Positions 50,251 to 61,586 of a DNA stretch of 64,000 nt are shown here, piece after piece. The notes under the pieces are model-generated. The model worked only from the letters and a program-made list of their open reading frames with translations, ran no database searches and was not told the origin of the DNA. This stretch comes from Taenia hydatigena. Its lineage: Eukaryota; Platyhelminthes; Cestoda; Cyclophyllidea; Taeniidae. Within the stretch, counting starts at the first letter, position 1, and each line of letters starts with the position of its first letter. The position numbers and the translations under genes are program-made. The stretch covers positions 3,590,696 to 3,654,695 of the forward strand of contig JADWOT020000005.1 in the NCBI GenBank assembly GCA_036345935.2, in the 5' to 3' direction.

Positions 50251-50256
50251 TTTATT
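50251..50256 (-). promoter_or_regulatory. Decayed TATA box of the 49919-50202 locus
   Basis: AATAAA on the minus strand occupies the TATA position 49 nt upstream of the ATG. One substitution from TATAAA would weaken a TATA box, consistent with the locus losing function. Confidence 0.4.
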
Positions 50257-50394
50257 GTGATTGCACGTGTGGGTGTCAATGCGTGGACATTGAAGCTGTC
50301 CATCTGCCAATCCGACGAGTGCCACCTTCTTCACTACTCCACAGGGTGACAATTGACGTGAGGAATTGACTCTTTTGACGGGTGACCTCAAAGT

Positions 50395-51060
50395 GACAAA
50401 CGCATGAGTGGAAATGTATGCACCAGCATAAGTGATCATGCAGGTTGTCATGACAGTAATTGCAGTAGAGTGCGGGAAAGGTTTAAGGTAGAATCTTTGT
50501 AAAAACGCTGCCCTTTTTAGTTATTCGGTGGTGTGAACCTCCAAGCATTGAACAAATCAAGCCAGAGCCTTCAACTTCCATCCACTTTCACTTCTCGCGT
50601 AAGAGTCTATACGTAAGCAATTAAATACGACCAACCATCAAACTTCCATCCAACAACTTCCTTACCCTTCTGCGATGTACAAAATACTCCATATAATTGT
50701 CCTCCCTGCAATTAACTCTCGTGGTGAACGAAAGGATGCGTCAGGATGTGTATGGATCAAGTGAGCAAAAGTAAAACGCACCGTCATTATATTTTAGTGT
50801 TTAGGCAAAAATTGAGCGTCCAAGACATTGCGTTGGCATTATGCATTGGACGTAAAATTTGACAGTTTGATAAGAGCAGTTGATGACAAAGACGGAGGCA
50901 GGGAGACATGGTGAAAGGACACCGGATGCTTCACGAACACTTAAGATGCTGCAATGCAAAAAGTCACCACGGTAGGTCATAACTCACTCCTGTCACGAAA
51001 CCACATTTAGCTGGATGCGTTGATGAGTGTTGCCTGGAACATGGAACCCCCTTTTCAAAC
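50395..51060 (+). repeat. Direct repeat block, copy 1
   Basis: Matches 60745-61490 in the same orientation at about 90% in its first 450 bp, with the rest weaker. Landmarks are GCATGAGTGGAAATGTATGC at 50403, GAACCTCCAAGCATTGAACA at 50537, and GTTGATGACAAAGACGGAG at about 50879. Here it lies upstream of the minus-strand gene at 50202; its partner lies upstream of the plus-strand gene at 61587. Confidence 0.8.
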
Positions 51061-51589
51061 GCCTATCACGTCGATGCCACAAAGAGGCAAAACAAGTGAG
51101 GTTGTGGAGTTTGTGTGGTTGTGATACATGATGCACGAAATGTACCGACAGCTTATAGGAGTCTCGCCTCTGTGGCGATACGCATGCATTATCACCATGG
51201 AGACTGCTTAGTGTTTAAATGTGACCCACGTCCACCCTTCTCCCAATAAATCCCCCTTGATTGTCAACGGGTTGACTTGTAGAAGGTTCCTCCTCTTTCC
51301 TCTTTCCACCCTCACTATTAGAAGGACGAGTAGGCTTTGACCTCTTCATTATAGGTCAGAGAGCAGACGTAGAGGGATATTGTAGAAGAGTTGAAGACTG
51401 AGATGTGTAGCGCTCTGGAGAGGGGCCTCGCTGCCCTGCAATCAGATTCAAATTGTCCTCCCACCTCTGGCCTACATGACCAACTGGAACGCCAATGCCT
51501 CCTCCACAATGCCGACAACCTGGCGCATGTTCTCCATAAGACAACAATTGTAAGTGAGTGACAAGACGAACCAAAAGTAAGCTGATTTG

Positions 51590-52060
51590 AGCATCTCCTT
51601 CATCCTCATTTGACTTAATGCCATCACATCACGTGGCAAACTCCCACTCTAGGGCGTGTGTAGAAGTCACATTGCGTACTTCCGCCATGTGACCCTGTGT
51701 TTTATTCCCACGATACACTGACTCGACTAGCACGGGACTAGGAAACAGAAGAGAAGTTGACTTACACTGCTGACATGCTTGTCAATGGGATTGACAGGAC
51801 CAACATGAGTACCAGTGGGTCGCCGCTTTAAGAAGACGAGGAAGTGGTGGGAATTTCTGCTTCATCGTGTCTACACAGGATCGTGGACACACTTGTATGA
51901 GTTCGTGTTGGGGCAGTAGTGATGATAAGTTCATTAAGTTAGCACATATTAACCATCTAAGCGAAAAACAGAATCAGTTGTTGTAACTGAGTGTGGCACT
52001 GGTGCCTAACCCTAACAGACCCACAATTCGGTCGATGAATATTAAATCTATCAAAGTAGA
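51590..52060 (+). repeat. Direct repeat block, copy 1 of a second unit
   Basis: Matches 59690-60090 at about 88-90%. Landmarks are AGAAGTCACATTGCGTACTT at 51663, ACTTACACTGCTGACATGCT at 51761 and GAAGTGGTGGGAATTTCTGC at 51841. The order of this block relative to the 50395-51060 block is swapped in the second location. Confidence 0.8.
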
Positions 52061-52373
52061 GATGCATTACGGAACAAGACGGAAAGCCTCCTTGAAACGG
52101 TAGTCGTGCAATTGGGACTGACCTACTTATTAATTATGAAGTTCATCAATTTACCATTTTAGTTCGCTGATCTAAAATCGAGCTCTGAGATAATTTGTGA
52201 TGCAAACCTAAACCCATTCAGCTAATGAGGTGAGTAGGCGTGGAGCCAAATTCACTCAATTTCTCCCTCAATCTCTGTCTTCCCACATCCACCTAGTGCC
52301 AAACGACGATAGTAAAATAAGGCCACATCGTAGACAAATGACTCTTATCCCTCCGACATCTACATCTACATCA

Positions 52374-52571
52374 ACCACCACCACCACCACCACCACCACC
52401 ACCACCACCACCACCACCACCACCACCACCACCACCACCACCACCACCACCACCACCACCACCACCACCACCACCACACCAAACCACACACCACCAACCC
52501 CACCACCACCACCACCACCACCACCACCACCACCACCACCACCACCACCACCACCACCACCACCACCACCA
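52374..52571 (+). repeat. (ACC)n microsatellite, two runs
   Basis: Two near-pure runs of ACC/CCA (52374-52477 and about 52500-52571, some 58 units in total) are separated by a 22-nt imperfect stretch. The homologous place upstream of the intact gene at 56490 has only about four units (56839-56852, as GGT on the + strand). All long open frames here (poly-Thr, poly-Pro, poly-Val, poly-Trp) are artefacts of the repeat. Confidence 0.95.
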
Positions 52572-52881
52572 ACTTCGATCTCTTTACAGGCTACCTCTAC
52601 ACTTTGGAGATAAATAGGAGCCGATGATATTCATTTGAATGAATGGTGGTGGGGATAGTGGCTTGTTAACAATGGACCCGACTTCAAAGTTGTTGAGAAT
52701 GTGGTGCTCAAATGACGACTGACACACTGATGTGGTACTTGAAGTGTAAATGACAAGACAAGGAACACACTGCACCCTGTGCAACGGTGAGGAGGGTGCT
52801 GCTCGTCGGATTGGTGGTTGGGGGTAGGTGGTTGGTGAGTACCAGCGCTTACGCAGTGATGACACCCACAAAAGCAACAAC

Positions 52882-52889
52882 TATAAAAA
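52882..52889 (+). promoter_or_regulatory. TATA box of the 52932-53558 pseudogene
   Basis: TATAAAAA, 43-50 nt upstream of the ATG. The promoter element is well kept although the coding region is broken. Confidence 0.6.
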
Positions 52890-52931
52890 CGCGAGAATTA
52901 CTATACCACTCGTGCAACAATTCTGCAGGAG

Positions 52932-53558
52932 ATGAAGAACCTCGGTGTGTTCCTTCTGTTTGTGTTAGGATGTGATAATGCTTTAGTGGGAGAGGCAAAA
53001 AACAAAAAAAATAACTTATCAACTATCTAAACACCAGCCTCATTCACCAATGCCACGTCGACTAAAACGACGAGTACAAATGTGTCCAGTACGGCTTCGC
53101 CACAAAGTACAACGAGTGCTGCACCAAATGTGCAGAATGCTTCTTCTTCCACAACGACGAGTACAAATGCGTCCAGTACGGCTTCGCCACAAAGTACAAC
53201 GAGTGCTGCACCAAATGTGCAGAATGCTTCTTCTTCCACAACGACGAGTACAAATGTGTCCAGTACGGATTCGCCACAATGAAAAACGTGTGCTGCACCA
53301 AATGTGCAGAAAACTTCTACTTCGACAACGACGAGTACAAATGTGTCCAGTACGGCTTCGGCACAAAGTACAACAAGTGCTGCGCCAAATGTGCATAATG
53401 CTTCTTCTTCGACAACGACGGGTGTTTGACAGGATCAAAACGGCAGCAGCTCTACCACCAAACACGATGCATCTACCACCAGTGCTTCCACGATGGTCGT
53501 TTTGTCGCATGCTCTTGCGATTTCTGCCACTGGCGTCTTCACTCTCCTCATTCAATAG
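52932..53558 (+). pseudogene. Mucin-like GPI-anchored protein with three in-frame stops
   Basis: A homologue of the intact genes at 56062 and 61587. One frame runs from ATG 52932 to TAG 53556-53558 (208 codons) without any frameshift, but it contains TAA at 53028, TGA at 53280 and TGA at 53427. The signal peptide start (MKNLGVFLLFVLGC) is conserved, after which the sequence degrades to a Lys/Asn-rich stretch. The centre holds four tandem 87-bp units, each 29 residues, beginning at 53074, 53161, 53248 and 53335 (pattern STNVSSTASPQSTTS, then AAPNVQNASSSTT). The intact copies have two such units. The third stop replaces the GGA of a GGQDQ motif. The GPI-type tail MVVLSHALAI...LLIQ is kept. Upstream lies the expanded ACC microsatellite. 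Confidence 0.82.
53074..53421 (+). repeat. Four tandem 87-bp mucin-domain repeats
   Basis: Unit starts at 53074, 53161, 53248 and 53335 are spaced exactly 87 nt. Units 1 and 2 are nearly identical; units 3 and 4 have diverged more, and unit 3 contains a stop codon. Because the length is a multiple of three, unit gain or loss keeps the frame in functional copies. Confidence 0.9.
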
Positions 53559-53619
53559 CTGAAATTAAGACCTGTCTCTTTCCCAACTGATTTTTTTGCA
53601 TGTCTTAATAATCACTTTA

Positions 53620-53625
53620 AATAAA
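53620..53625 (+). terminator. Poly(A) signal AATAAA
   Basis: AATAAA 62 nt after the TAG of the 52932-53558 pseudogene, in a 3' flank shared with the genes at 56062 and 61587. Confidence 0.5.
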
Positions 53626-55994
53626 TTGTCGCATTCCTTATTTTGTGCTCTGGTTTGGCCTCTCGCATTGGAAGAGGGCAATTTCGAACCCATCATTGCA
53701 GTGCGTGCGATTGTAATTCAAGGAAAAGCAAAAAGAAAATCGCAGGATATTAGCCACAGGTCATGCTGCAGTCCAGCAAAGTGTCCATCGAGACTGCTAA
53801 AATAGGTGATTGCAAATTGGAATGCACTTGGTGGTTTCATGCTGATGAAGCTGCACGTCACAGTGTCATACTCCCTCCCTTGTTTGGATTGCGTCCTATT
53901 CCAAATGGAAGAATAAACAGTTTTTCCCTTGAGGTGGTCGTATTATTCTAGCTTAGTAGGCTGACAGTAGACTCCATCACTCCGCTTTCTAAATTATACG
54001 TCCTGTTTTAGTACTATGCCTGCTTTCGCCTCCAACAATTTGTCGCAATGACACATTGGTGGTAGTTTGAAAACCTAGAGGCATTTGGATAGAGGTCGTA
54101 ATGGAGAAAGTACGAGCAATTTCGATGGTGGCACATCTCGTTATTATTTAGGAAAGCATGCTTAGTGGAATAGGTGCAACACTATGAGTCCCGTCAACTG
54201 CTGCTGCAATTGGACGACATTCTTCGAATTGCCCTGCCTACTTCTTTTATTATATCTCACAACGGTGAATGCCCTACCACACCCACTCCATCCACATCTG
54301 CTACGTATGCGCTTGCATCAACTGCGAGATGACCGTTTGGGAACGCATCTAAGAGGATAGAATGCTGTCGTGATTGGCTGATTAGGGTCTTGTAATCTTT
54401 GCGACATTGAGCAAGTGGGTGCGTGTGTGGTCCTCTCCGTGACCCGTTCCACAGATATTCTTCTTCTCTCGTGTTTACATTCGCATTTCCAATTGATCAC
54501 ATTTAGTGATCAGTTCTTCTTCATTTTAAGCTATTTATTAGAGTGGAGACAAGCCATTTCCACACAACTGTGCAGCCTCACTCCTCGCCACCTCATTGTC
54601 ACCTCTCAATTACTTTAAGGATGCTAAGTTCTAGGATGAAGTAATAAAATACTTTCCTTTATCACCTGATTAAAGGAAAGGATTTTATTGAACATAGCTA
54701 ATTGAGCACCGAAGGCGAATATATGAAGTGAGCATTAACCCATTTAGCCTGCGTCAAACTGGTTCCGTGAGAAGAGTTGAGACTGAGGAAGGGCACCTGA
54801 CATGGGTGGAATCCTTTCTTTCTGCCGCACCTAAAGCACTGCCTTCACAATTTATTTCATATATTTCATCTTTTTTTTATGGGATGTGGAGCTGAAGTGT
54901 GCATCTATTAGGTATGCATTATCTCAACTTCCACCGTTTTTTCAAAGCAACCTACACGATTCGCCTACTTAGAGTTCACTTACGTGCTTAGTGGAGGTGG
55001 ATCTTGAATCTGTGGAAGTCGATGTCACCTCACCTCGCAAAGCACTCTTTCTGACGACATTGTTGGTGTAGATATTCATTCTGGGTTTCGCACAGTGGTT
55101 GTGGTGAGGCCTCCAGTAGACATCCCATTCTGCGTCAAGTCCACATCTTCCCCTCATCTCTGTAAACGCATTCATTTGCGTGTTTGCTTGTCTCTTTTCC
55201 GTCACCATCAAACACCAATCTTCGATCCCGTTATATTTTACCAGGTTTGAAGGAGCGGCTAATCAGTGCATGTGGTGGAGGCGATGTGTGGGTGAGAGAG
55301 GAGGGTGGTAGAATGGCAGAGGGTTGAATGTCTTGTAAGTGACCATTCTCTTCACCTCTCAAACACTAACATCAAAGTGTCGATTCCTTCAGACAACTGA
55401 TAGCAAAGCTGTTCACATAGGGTATTTTACATTTGACCTGTGCGTCGTCACCCATTTGCCTGTTTGTCTGGAGGAGTTGACATGATTTCACAAGTTACTT
55501 TCCTCAGTGCAGAAGCTTATGCAATTAGCTGATGCTTATGTGAAAAGGCTTCACACGCGAAGTCACAAAGAAAGGGAGTCGAAGGCCACGGCGAATTCGC
55601 CTCAGTCACTCAAGTGATCAGTGGCATTCATGTCAATGAGGCTGGTAGTGCATTTGGCGCCGTATTATATGTACGCGACAAGTAGCTGTCAGAAGAACAG
55701 TCCCTCCTTCCACCTGCATTACGACGCAATCCAACCGATGGAGAGTGTGTATGACACTGTGACGTGCAGATTCATCAGCATCAAACCACCAAATGCTTTC
55801 CAATTTGCGTTCACCCATTTCAGCATTCCCCACAGACACTTCGCTGGACTGCAGAGTGACCTGTGGCTAATATTCTGCTATTTTATTTATGCCTTTCCTC
55901 GAATTACTATCGCACGCACTGCAATGATGGGTTCGAAATTGCCCTCTTCCAATGCGAGAGGCCAAACCAGAGCACAAAATAAGGAATGCGACAA

Positions 55995-56000
55995 TTTATT
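55995..56000 (-). terminator. Poly(A) signal AATAAA
   Basis: AATAAA on the minus strand, 62 nt after the stop of the 56062-56490 gene. The position is identical in the sister copies. Confidence 0.6.
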
Positions 56001-56061
56001 TAAAGTGATTATTAAGACATGGAAAAAAATCAGTTGGGAAAGAGACAGGTCTTAATTTCAG

Positions 56062-56490
56062 CTATTGAATGAGGAGAGTGAAGGCGCCAGTGGCAAAGAT
56101 GGTGAGAGCATGCGACAAAACGACCATCGTGGAAGCACTGGTGGTAGATGCATCGTGTTTGGTGGTAGAGCTGCTGCCGATTTGATCCTGTCCACCACTC
56201 GTCGTTGTCGAAGAAGAAGCATTCTGCACATTTGGTGCAGCACTCGTTGTACTTTGTGGCGAAGCCGTACTGGACGCAGTTGTACTCGTTGTCGTCGAAG
56301 TAGTATTCTGTGCATTTGATGCAGCACTCTGAGTACTTTGCGACGAAGACGTACTCGACGTAGTTGACATCGTCGCATTGGTAGATGTGGTTGTTGGGGT
56401 TGTGGATGTGTTGTTAGTATTGTTTGCCTGTGCAGTCGAAGCAACAGCACATCCCAACACAAACAGAAGGAGCACACCGAGGTTCTTCAT
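56062..56490 (-). CDS. Mucin-like GPI-anchored surface protein (apomucin-like), intact copy 1
   Basis: Single-exon frame of 142 residues from ATG 56490. Residues 1-21 are a signal peptide (MKNLGVLLLFVLGCAVASTAQ). Residues 22 to about 120 are extremely rich in Thr, Ser, Asn and Ala, with several N-glycosylation sequons (NNT, NAT, NTT, NAS). They include two 29-residue units, the second reading TASSTASPQSTTSAAPNVQN. The last 20 or so residues (MVVLSHALTIF...LLIQ) form a GPI-type tail. The expected product is a heavily O-glycosylated protein on the outer membrane face, like the short apomucins of taeniid tapeworms; that identity is inferred from layout and composition. The start was chosen over upstream in-frame codons because the TATA box and shared leader lie in that upstream stretch. 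It differs from the copy at 61587 by one residue (Ala for Val near the C-terminus). Confidence 0.87.
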   Translation of the reverse strand: MKNLGVLLLFVLGCAVASTAQANNTNNTSTTPTTTSTNATMSTTSSTSSSQSTQSAASNAQNTTSTTTSTTASSTASPQSTTSAAPNVQNASSSTTTSGGQDQIGSSSTTKHDASTTSASTMVVLSHALTIFATGAFTLLIQ

Positions 56491-56531
56491 CTCATGTAGA
56501 ATTGTTGCACGACTGGTAGAGTTCTCCACTC

Positions 56532-56539
56532 CTTTTATA
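56532..56539 (-). promoter_or_regulatory. TATA box of the 56062-56490 gene
   Basis: TATAAAAG on the minus strand, 42-49 nt upstream of the ATG. It is the best consensus match in the family. The leader after it contains CGTGCAACAATTCTAC, which is shared by the sister genes. Confidence 0.7.
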
Positions 56540-56560
56540 GTGCCTGCATGTGTGGCAGTC

Positions 56561-58454
56561 ATCACTGCGTGGGCACTGGAACTCACCAACCACCAACCAC
56601 CAATCTGACGAGCAGCACCCTCCTCACCCTTGCACAAGGTGCGGTGTGTTCCTTGTCCTGTCATTTACACTTCAAGTAGCACATCAATATGTGAGACGTC
56701 ATTTGAGCACCACATTCTCAACAAAGTTGAAGTCGAGTCCATTGATGACAAGCCACTATCCCCGCCAACATTCATTCCAATGAATGTCATCGGCTCCTGT
56801 GTATCTCCGAAGTGTAGAGGTAGCCTGTGGAGAGATCGGAGGTGGTGGTGGAGGTTGATGTAGATGTAGATGTCGGAGGGATAAGAGTCATTTGCTCACG
56901 ATGTGGCCTTATTTTACTATCGTTGTTTGGCACTAGGTGGATGTGGGAAGGCAGAGATTGAGGGAGAAATTGAGTGAATTTGGCTCCACGTCTACTCACC
57001 GCATTAGCTGAATGGGTTGAGATTTGCATCCCAAGTTATCTCATAGCTCGATTTTAGATCACCGAACTAAAATGGTGAATTGATAAACTTCATAAATGAT
57101 AAGTAGTTTAGGCGCAATTGCACGACTACCGTTTCGAGGAAGCGTTGCGTTTTATTAAATAATGCAGACTATGTGTGGTTTAATGGAGGAATGCTCTCGT
57201 ATTATACTCCTTTTAGCCTCTCTACGCCTATAGTTTTTAATATTCATCGGCCAAATTGAGGTTCCCTTAGGACAGACGTAAAGGCGCTACATACTCAGGC
57301 CCTGACGATGGAATGTAAATCATCCAGTCTTTTGATTTTGCAGAAGTTGTTTCATAAGAGAGGTTTCTAGTTTGGGAAACGCAAAGTAACGTGGGTGAAA
57401 ACCGTGTTTTAAAATCCAAAAGAGCTGCCTACGCAAGGTGCTTCGCACGTACTCATGGAGATTGCCACTTGAATCTGCGCCATTTAATTAAACACAAAGC
57501 ATGAAAATGCGATTTTCCTCCAAATGTCAATTCCATAAATTGACACTTTGCTCAGGTTTCCTGCCATCGTGTTGTGATGAAGTTATGAGTTGGAGAAGTG
57601 CAGGATTTATAAGTCATGTTGATGCATCAAGCTGCGGCTGTGCGCCATCAATGATGGAGTGTGGTGATGACTTCGTCTTGAATTGCCGTGCTCGTTCCAT
57701 TTGTTCAATGCTTTAGTTATCCTCCGTCGCAAGGACCCCATTAATACAACGGGCATTGACAAACAAGGAACAGAATTGTGGAATGCTGAAGTAGGGGCAG
57801 CGAACATTTCCCACGCGTCCCATTCTCTTTCTTGAACCACGATCCACTTACACTTGTGTCTGTCTTGACGAGCGCATTGAGTAGACATGACAACAAATTA
57901 TGTCAATTCTCCCACACTCGACTAGCCCCGCCAGTCAGTCAAACTGGTGCAGCAAGGAACAGCATCCAGTCACATGGTGGAAGTACGCAATCTAGGCTTG
58001 CTCACACACACGCACACACACACACACTGACATTCTCGAAGTTGAGACTGTCTTTCTCTAATCCTCTCACATGCACATGAGTGGTTGGTGCGTGTTGCCA
58101 TGGCAACTCATAGTCAGTGTCCAGCGCATTTGAATGTGGTGAGGTGAGGAGCGTTAGAATGACGGCATTTAGGAAGGTGTGGCGATGCAGTCAGTCCACC
58201 TGCCATCAGTCATCGGCAGTCGAATGGGGTGAGGATGTGTGTGGCTTCAGCAATTGGATGGAGGATGGAATGGAGAATAGATGGGACTGGATCACAGCAA
58301 TCACGAATCACTCTCGTTAGTGTCAGCTATTTTACATCGTGGAAATGTAGATTGAAATTTGATGAAGTAAAGTGCATAAGTAGTGGAACATGATTGCGAC
58401 TGAAATCCCACCAAATGTCAGTTCTATTTAAATGAGTTCCTTCAAGCCTAAAAT
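56561..58454. other. Upstream flank of the 56490 gene and gene-free spacer
   Basis: 56600-57270 is an inverted copy of 52040-52930 (the region upstream of the pseudogene), which extends the C-to-A inverted duplication well beyond the coding part. 57960-57995 is a short inverted copy of the GTACTTCCACCATGTGAC motif. 58003-58028 is a short (AC)n run. No gene is supported. Confidence 0.55.
58003..58028 (+). repeat. (AC)n microsatellite
   Basis: A 26-nt AC-rich run with one interruption (CACGCACAC). Confidence 0.85.
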
Positions 58455-59650
58455 CGTGCACAACGACACAAACTCTGTTGGGGAGTGCTACTAGGTTCAT
58501 GACTTGCACACGATGGCAGTGCGACAATGCGTCCACGACAAAGGATGACAGAAGCTCTGCTGTGGGTGGCGCGTTGTACAACAAAGACCATTCCACCTCC
58601 CAGACAACACTCATAAACTCATCTAGATGAATACAAAATCACGACGACGACGGGTCATGACCCGGCAGTTATGGACGCGAGCTTCGGCACTTTTGCAGTG
58701 TCACTTCAAGGATACCATCCAATCTTGTTCAGAAAGCACCAGTGTTGTCCTCTCTTATATGTGAACCCCACTTTTGGCTTACTTACACCTCCTTTAATCA
58801 GTTTTTCTTCATTCGTGATAATTTTATTAGAGTGGAGATAAGCCATTTCCACACAACTGTGCAGCCTCACTCCTCGCCACCTCGTTGTCACCTCTTAATG
58901 ACTTCGAATATGCTAAGTTCTAAGGTGAAGTAGCAAAATACTTCCCTTTGTTGCCTGACTCAATGAAAGGATTTGATTAAACATGGCTAAGTGAGCACCG
59001 AAGGCAAATATATGAAGTGAGCATTAACCTATTTAACCTGCGTCAAACTGGTCCCGTGAGAAGAGTTGAGACTGCACACACAATTTGCTTCATGCATTTC
59101 ACCGTTTGTTTACGGGATGTGGAGCTTGAGTGTGCATAAATTGCGTGGGCAATATCTCCACTTTCACCGTCTCTTCAAAGCCACCTACACGATTCGCCTC
59201 ATGATGCGCTCATTTGTGTGCTTATTGGAGGTGGATCTTGAGTCTGTGGAAGTCGATGTCACCTCACCTCACAAAGAACTCTTTCTGACGACATTGTTGG
59301 TGTAGATATTCATTCTGGGTTTCGCACAGTGGTTGTGGTGAGGCCTCCAGTAGACATCCCATTCTGCGTCTAGTCCACATCTTCCCCTCAACTCTGTAAA
59401 TGCATTCATTTGCCTGTTTGCTTGTCACTGTTCCCTCACCATCAAATACTACTCTTCAATCGTGTTATATTTTTCTTGGTATTATGGAGCGGCTGGTCAG
59501 TGCATGTGGTGGAGGCGATGTGTGGTTGAGAGAGGAGGGTAGTAGAATGGCGAAGTGTTGGATGCGACTGGTTATTAAGCCTTGTGTGTGACACATCTTG
59601 TAATTGACCATTCTCTGTACCTCTCAAACACTAACATCGAAATATCATTT
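58455..59650 (+). repeat. Third copy of the duplicated 3' flank
   Basis: 58455-59400 matches the reverse complement of about 63115-64000 at about 97%, continuing to the window edge. 58790-59640 also matches 54490-55390 directly at about 88%. It holds no mucin-like gene. The open frame 59066-59305 is mirrored at 63166-63405 only because of this identity. Confidence 0.88.
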
Positions 59651-59689
59651 CGTTCAGGTTACTGTGAGCTGATATGAGCCTTTCCCTTA

Positions 59690-60090
59690 TCTTTATTTGA
59701 CTTAATGCCATCACATCACGTGGTAACCTCTCACTCAAGGGTGTGTGTAGAAGTCACATTGCGTACTTCCACCATGTGACCCTGTGTTTTTATTACTATG
59801 CTACACTGACTCTACTAGCATGGGACTAGGAAACAGTAGGAGAAGTTGACTTACACTGCTGACATGCTTGTCAGTGGGATTGTGAAGACTGGCATGAGTA
59901 CCAGAGGGTCGGCGCTTTGAAGAGACGAGGAAGTGGTGGGAATTTCTGCTTCATCATGTCTACACAGCGTCGTGGACACACTTGTATGGGTTGGTGTTTG
60001 GGGCAGTAGTGATGACAAGTTCATTAAATTACCACATGCCAACCATCTAAGCAAAAAACAGAATCAGTTGTTGTAATGGAGTGTGGTAGT
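59690..60090 (+). repeat. Direct repeat block, copy 2 of the second unit
   Basis: Partner of 51590-52060. It ends near GAATCAGTTGTTGTAATGGA at 60061, after which the two places diverge (60090-60744 has no partner noticed). Confidence 0.8.
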
Positions 60091-60744
60091 GATGCTAACA
60101 GCTTTGCTTGCTGCGGTATTTCCTAAAATTGGCATCTCCTACTCCTGAGCACTGTAGTCTTGTGTTACCGGTGGGTCATCCACAACTCTATACTGTGCCC
60201 ACCTGTCAACACTACGCGCTAAGCTTTGACAATCAGCATTTCATTAATCAAATTTCCACACTGAGAAATGGATGCCTCTGCTGAAAAGATCTCTTTTAAG
60301 GAATCTAGTCCATCGTATAGAGAGAAATGGGAGGCGTCAATGCGATGAAGACTGAGGTTTAAGCGGCAAGACCTGATTTGGTGCTTGTTTAGAGACTCAA
60401 CTTAACAAATCAAAAACAACATGTAATTCTAGAGAAAGAGAACAGATAATAATAAGAATACAAAGCAGAACGAGGCTTTCGATATGTAATCCTTCTGGCC
60501 ATTATCATCTGCCTTCCTCCCAGTTCATGCTGTGTGAAGCAGCAATTAATCAGGAGGATCACTAAAGTTCATTCATAAAATGCGGGAACTGAATTATTAT
60601 GCCAACGAATCGTTTGTTGTAACCAGGTGTGCATATCAATGGGCGCCCATTAGCACATTAGTTAGTGCAACACTTCATTTCTTACGCCTGTGGGTATCGG
60701 TTTAAGACACTTTTGTGGCCAGTAGCCCCGTTACCTCTGTTTGA

Positions 60745-61490
60745 TGCATGAGTGGAAATGTATGCACCAGCATAAGTGATCATGCAGGTTGTCATGACAG
60801 TAAATGCAGTAGAGTGAGCAACAAATTTAAGGTGGAATCTTAGTAAAAACGCTGCCCTTTCTAGTCATTCGGTGGTGTGAACCTCCAAGCATTGAACAAA
60901 TCCAGCCAGGGCCTTCAACTTCCATCCATATTCACTCCTCGCGTGAGGGTCCATACGTAAGCAATAAAATCCGACCAACCATCAAACTTGCATTCAACAA
61001 CTTCCTTACCCTTCTGCAATACACAAAATACCACATAAAATTGTCCTCTTTGCAACTAACTCTCGTGGTGAACAAAAGGATGCGTCAAGGTGTGTGTAGA
61101 TCGAGTGAGCAAAAGTAGAATGCACTGTCATTTGGTTTCCGTGTTTACGCAAAACTGAATGCCCAGAACATCACAATACGTTCATTTAACAGTTGCCCCT
61201 TCTTCACGCCTCCTTCATCGCCTTGGCATTATGCATTGGAAGTAAAATTTGACGGTTTGATAAAAGCAGTTGATGACAAAGACGGAGACAGGGACAAATG
61301 CATTTGACTAGAAAGTGCAGATCTACCGTTGGTGACAGGCCACCGGATGCCACACGAACCCTTGAGATACTGCAATGCAGATGGTCACCAAAAAGAGAAC
61401 CACTCAGAGTGGATCCTTCCATCAGCGTCCTTGTTAAAGCAAATGGTTGCAGAGAAGATGTGAGATACACCTCCACGGTTGCCGTCTAGT
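60745..61490 (+). repeat. Direct repeat block, copy 2
   Basis: Partner of 50395-51060. It runs up to the promoter of the intact gene at 61587, so that gene has a different upstream flank from its near-identical sister at 56490. The junction lies close to 61500-61530. Confidence 0.8.
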
Positions 61491-61536
61491 TGCGTGATGC
61501 TCATTCACCTTCCACTTCCAGTGGGTCTACAGGCAC

Positions 61537-61544
61537 TATAAGAA
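61537..61544 (+). promoter_or_regulatory. TATA box of the 61587-62015 gene
   Basis: TATAAGAA, 43-50 nt upstream of the ATG. Compared with the sister promoter it has one extra G (GGCACTATAAGAAGGAG versus GGCACTATAAAAGGAG). The duplicated arm begins just upstream, so this is close to the breakpoint. Confidence 0.6.
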
Positions 61545-61586
61545 GGAGTGGAGAACTCTACCAGTCGTGCAACAATTCTACACGAG

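Larger units (their letters stand above)
54490..56560 (-). repeat. Left arm of a large inverted duplication
   Basis: The reverse complement of this 2-kb arm aligns with 61525-63660. From about 55330 to 56545 identity is about 98-99%. It is lower (about 88%) in the outer part, with an insertion near 54800-54860. The arm contains the whole gene at 56062-56490, its promoter and its 3' flank. A third, partial copy lies at 58455-59650. The antisense open frame 55621-56055 recurs at 62022-62456 only because the arms are nearly identical. Confidence 0.9.

Noticed and set aside
52230..52613. Long open frames of poly-Thr/poly-Pro (+) and poly-Val/poly-Trp (-)
   Set aside because: They are produced by the ACC microsatellite in different frames; no start context, domain or conserved flank supports translation.
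53040..53562. Open frames of about 170 codons on both strands over the 87-bp repeats
   Set aside because: They are other-frame readings of the tandem repeat of the mucin pseudogene; the mucin frame is the one with homologues that have a signal peptide and tail.
55621..56055. 144-codon frame antisense to the 3' flank, repeated at 62022-62456
   Set aside because: Conservation is explained by the near-identical inverted arms; it covers the poly(A) region of the mucin gene and has no recognisable feature.
59066..59305. 79-codon frame mirrored at 63166-63405
   Set aside because: Mirrored only through the inverted duplication; no signal peptide plus tail or other family features.
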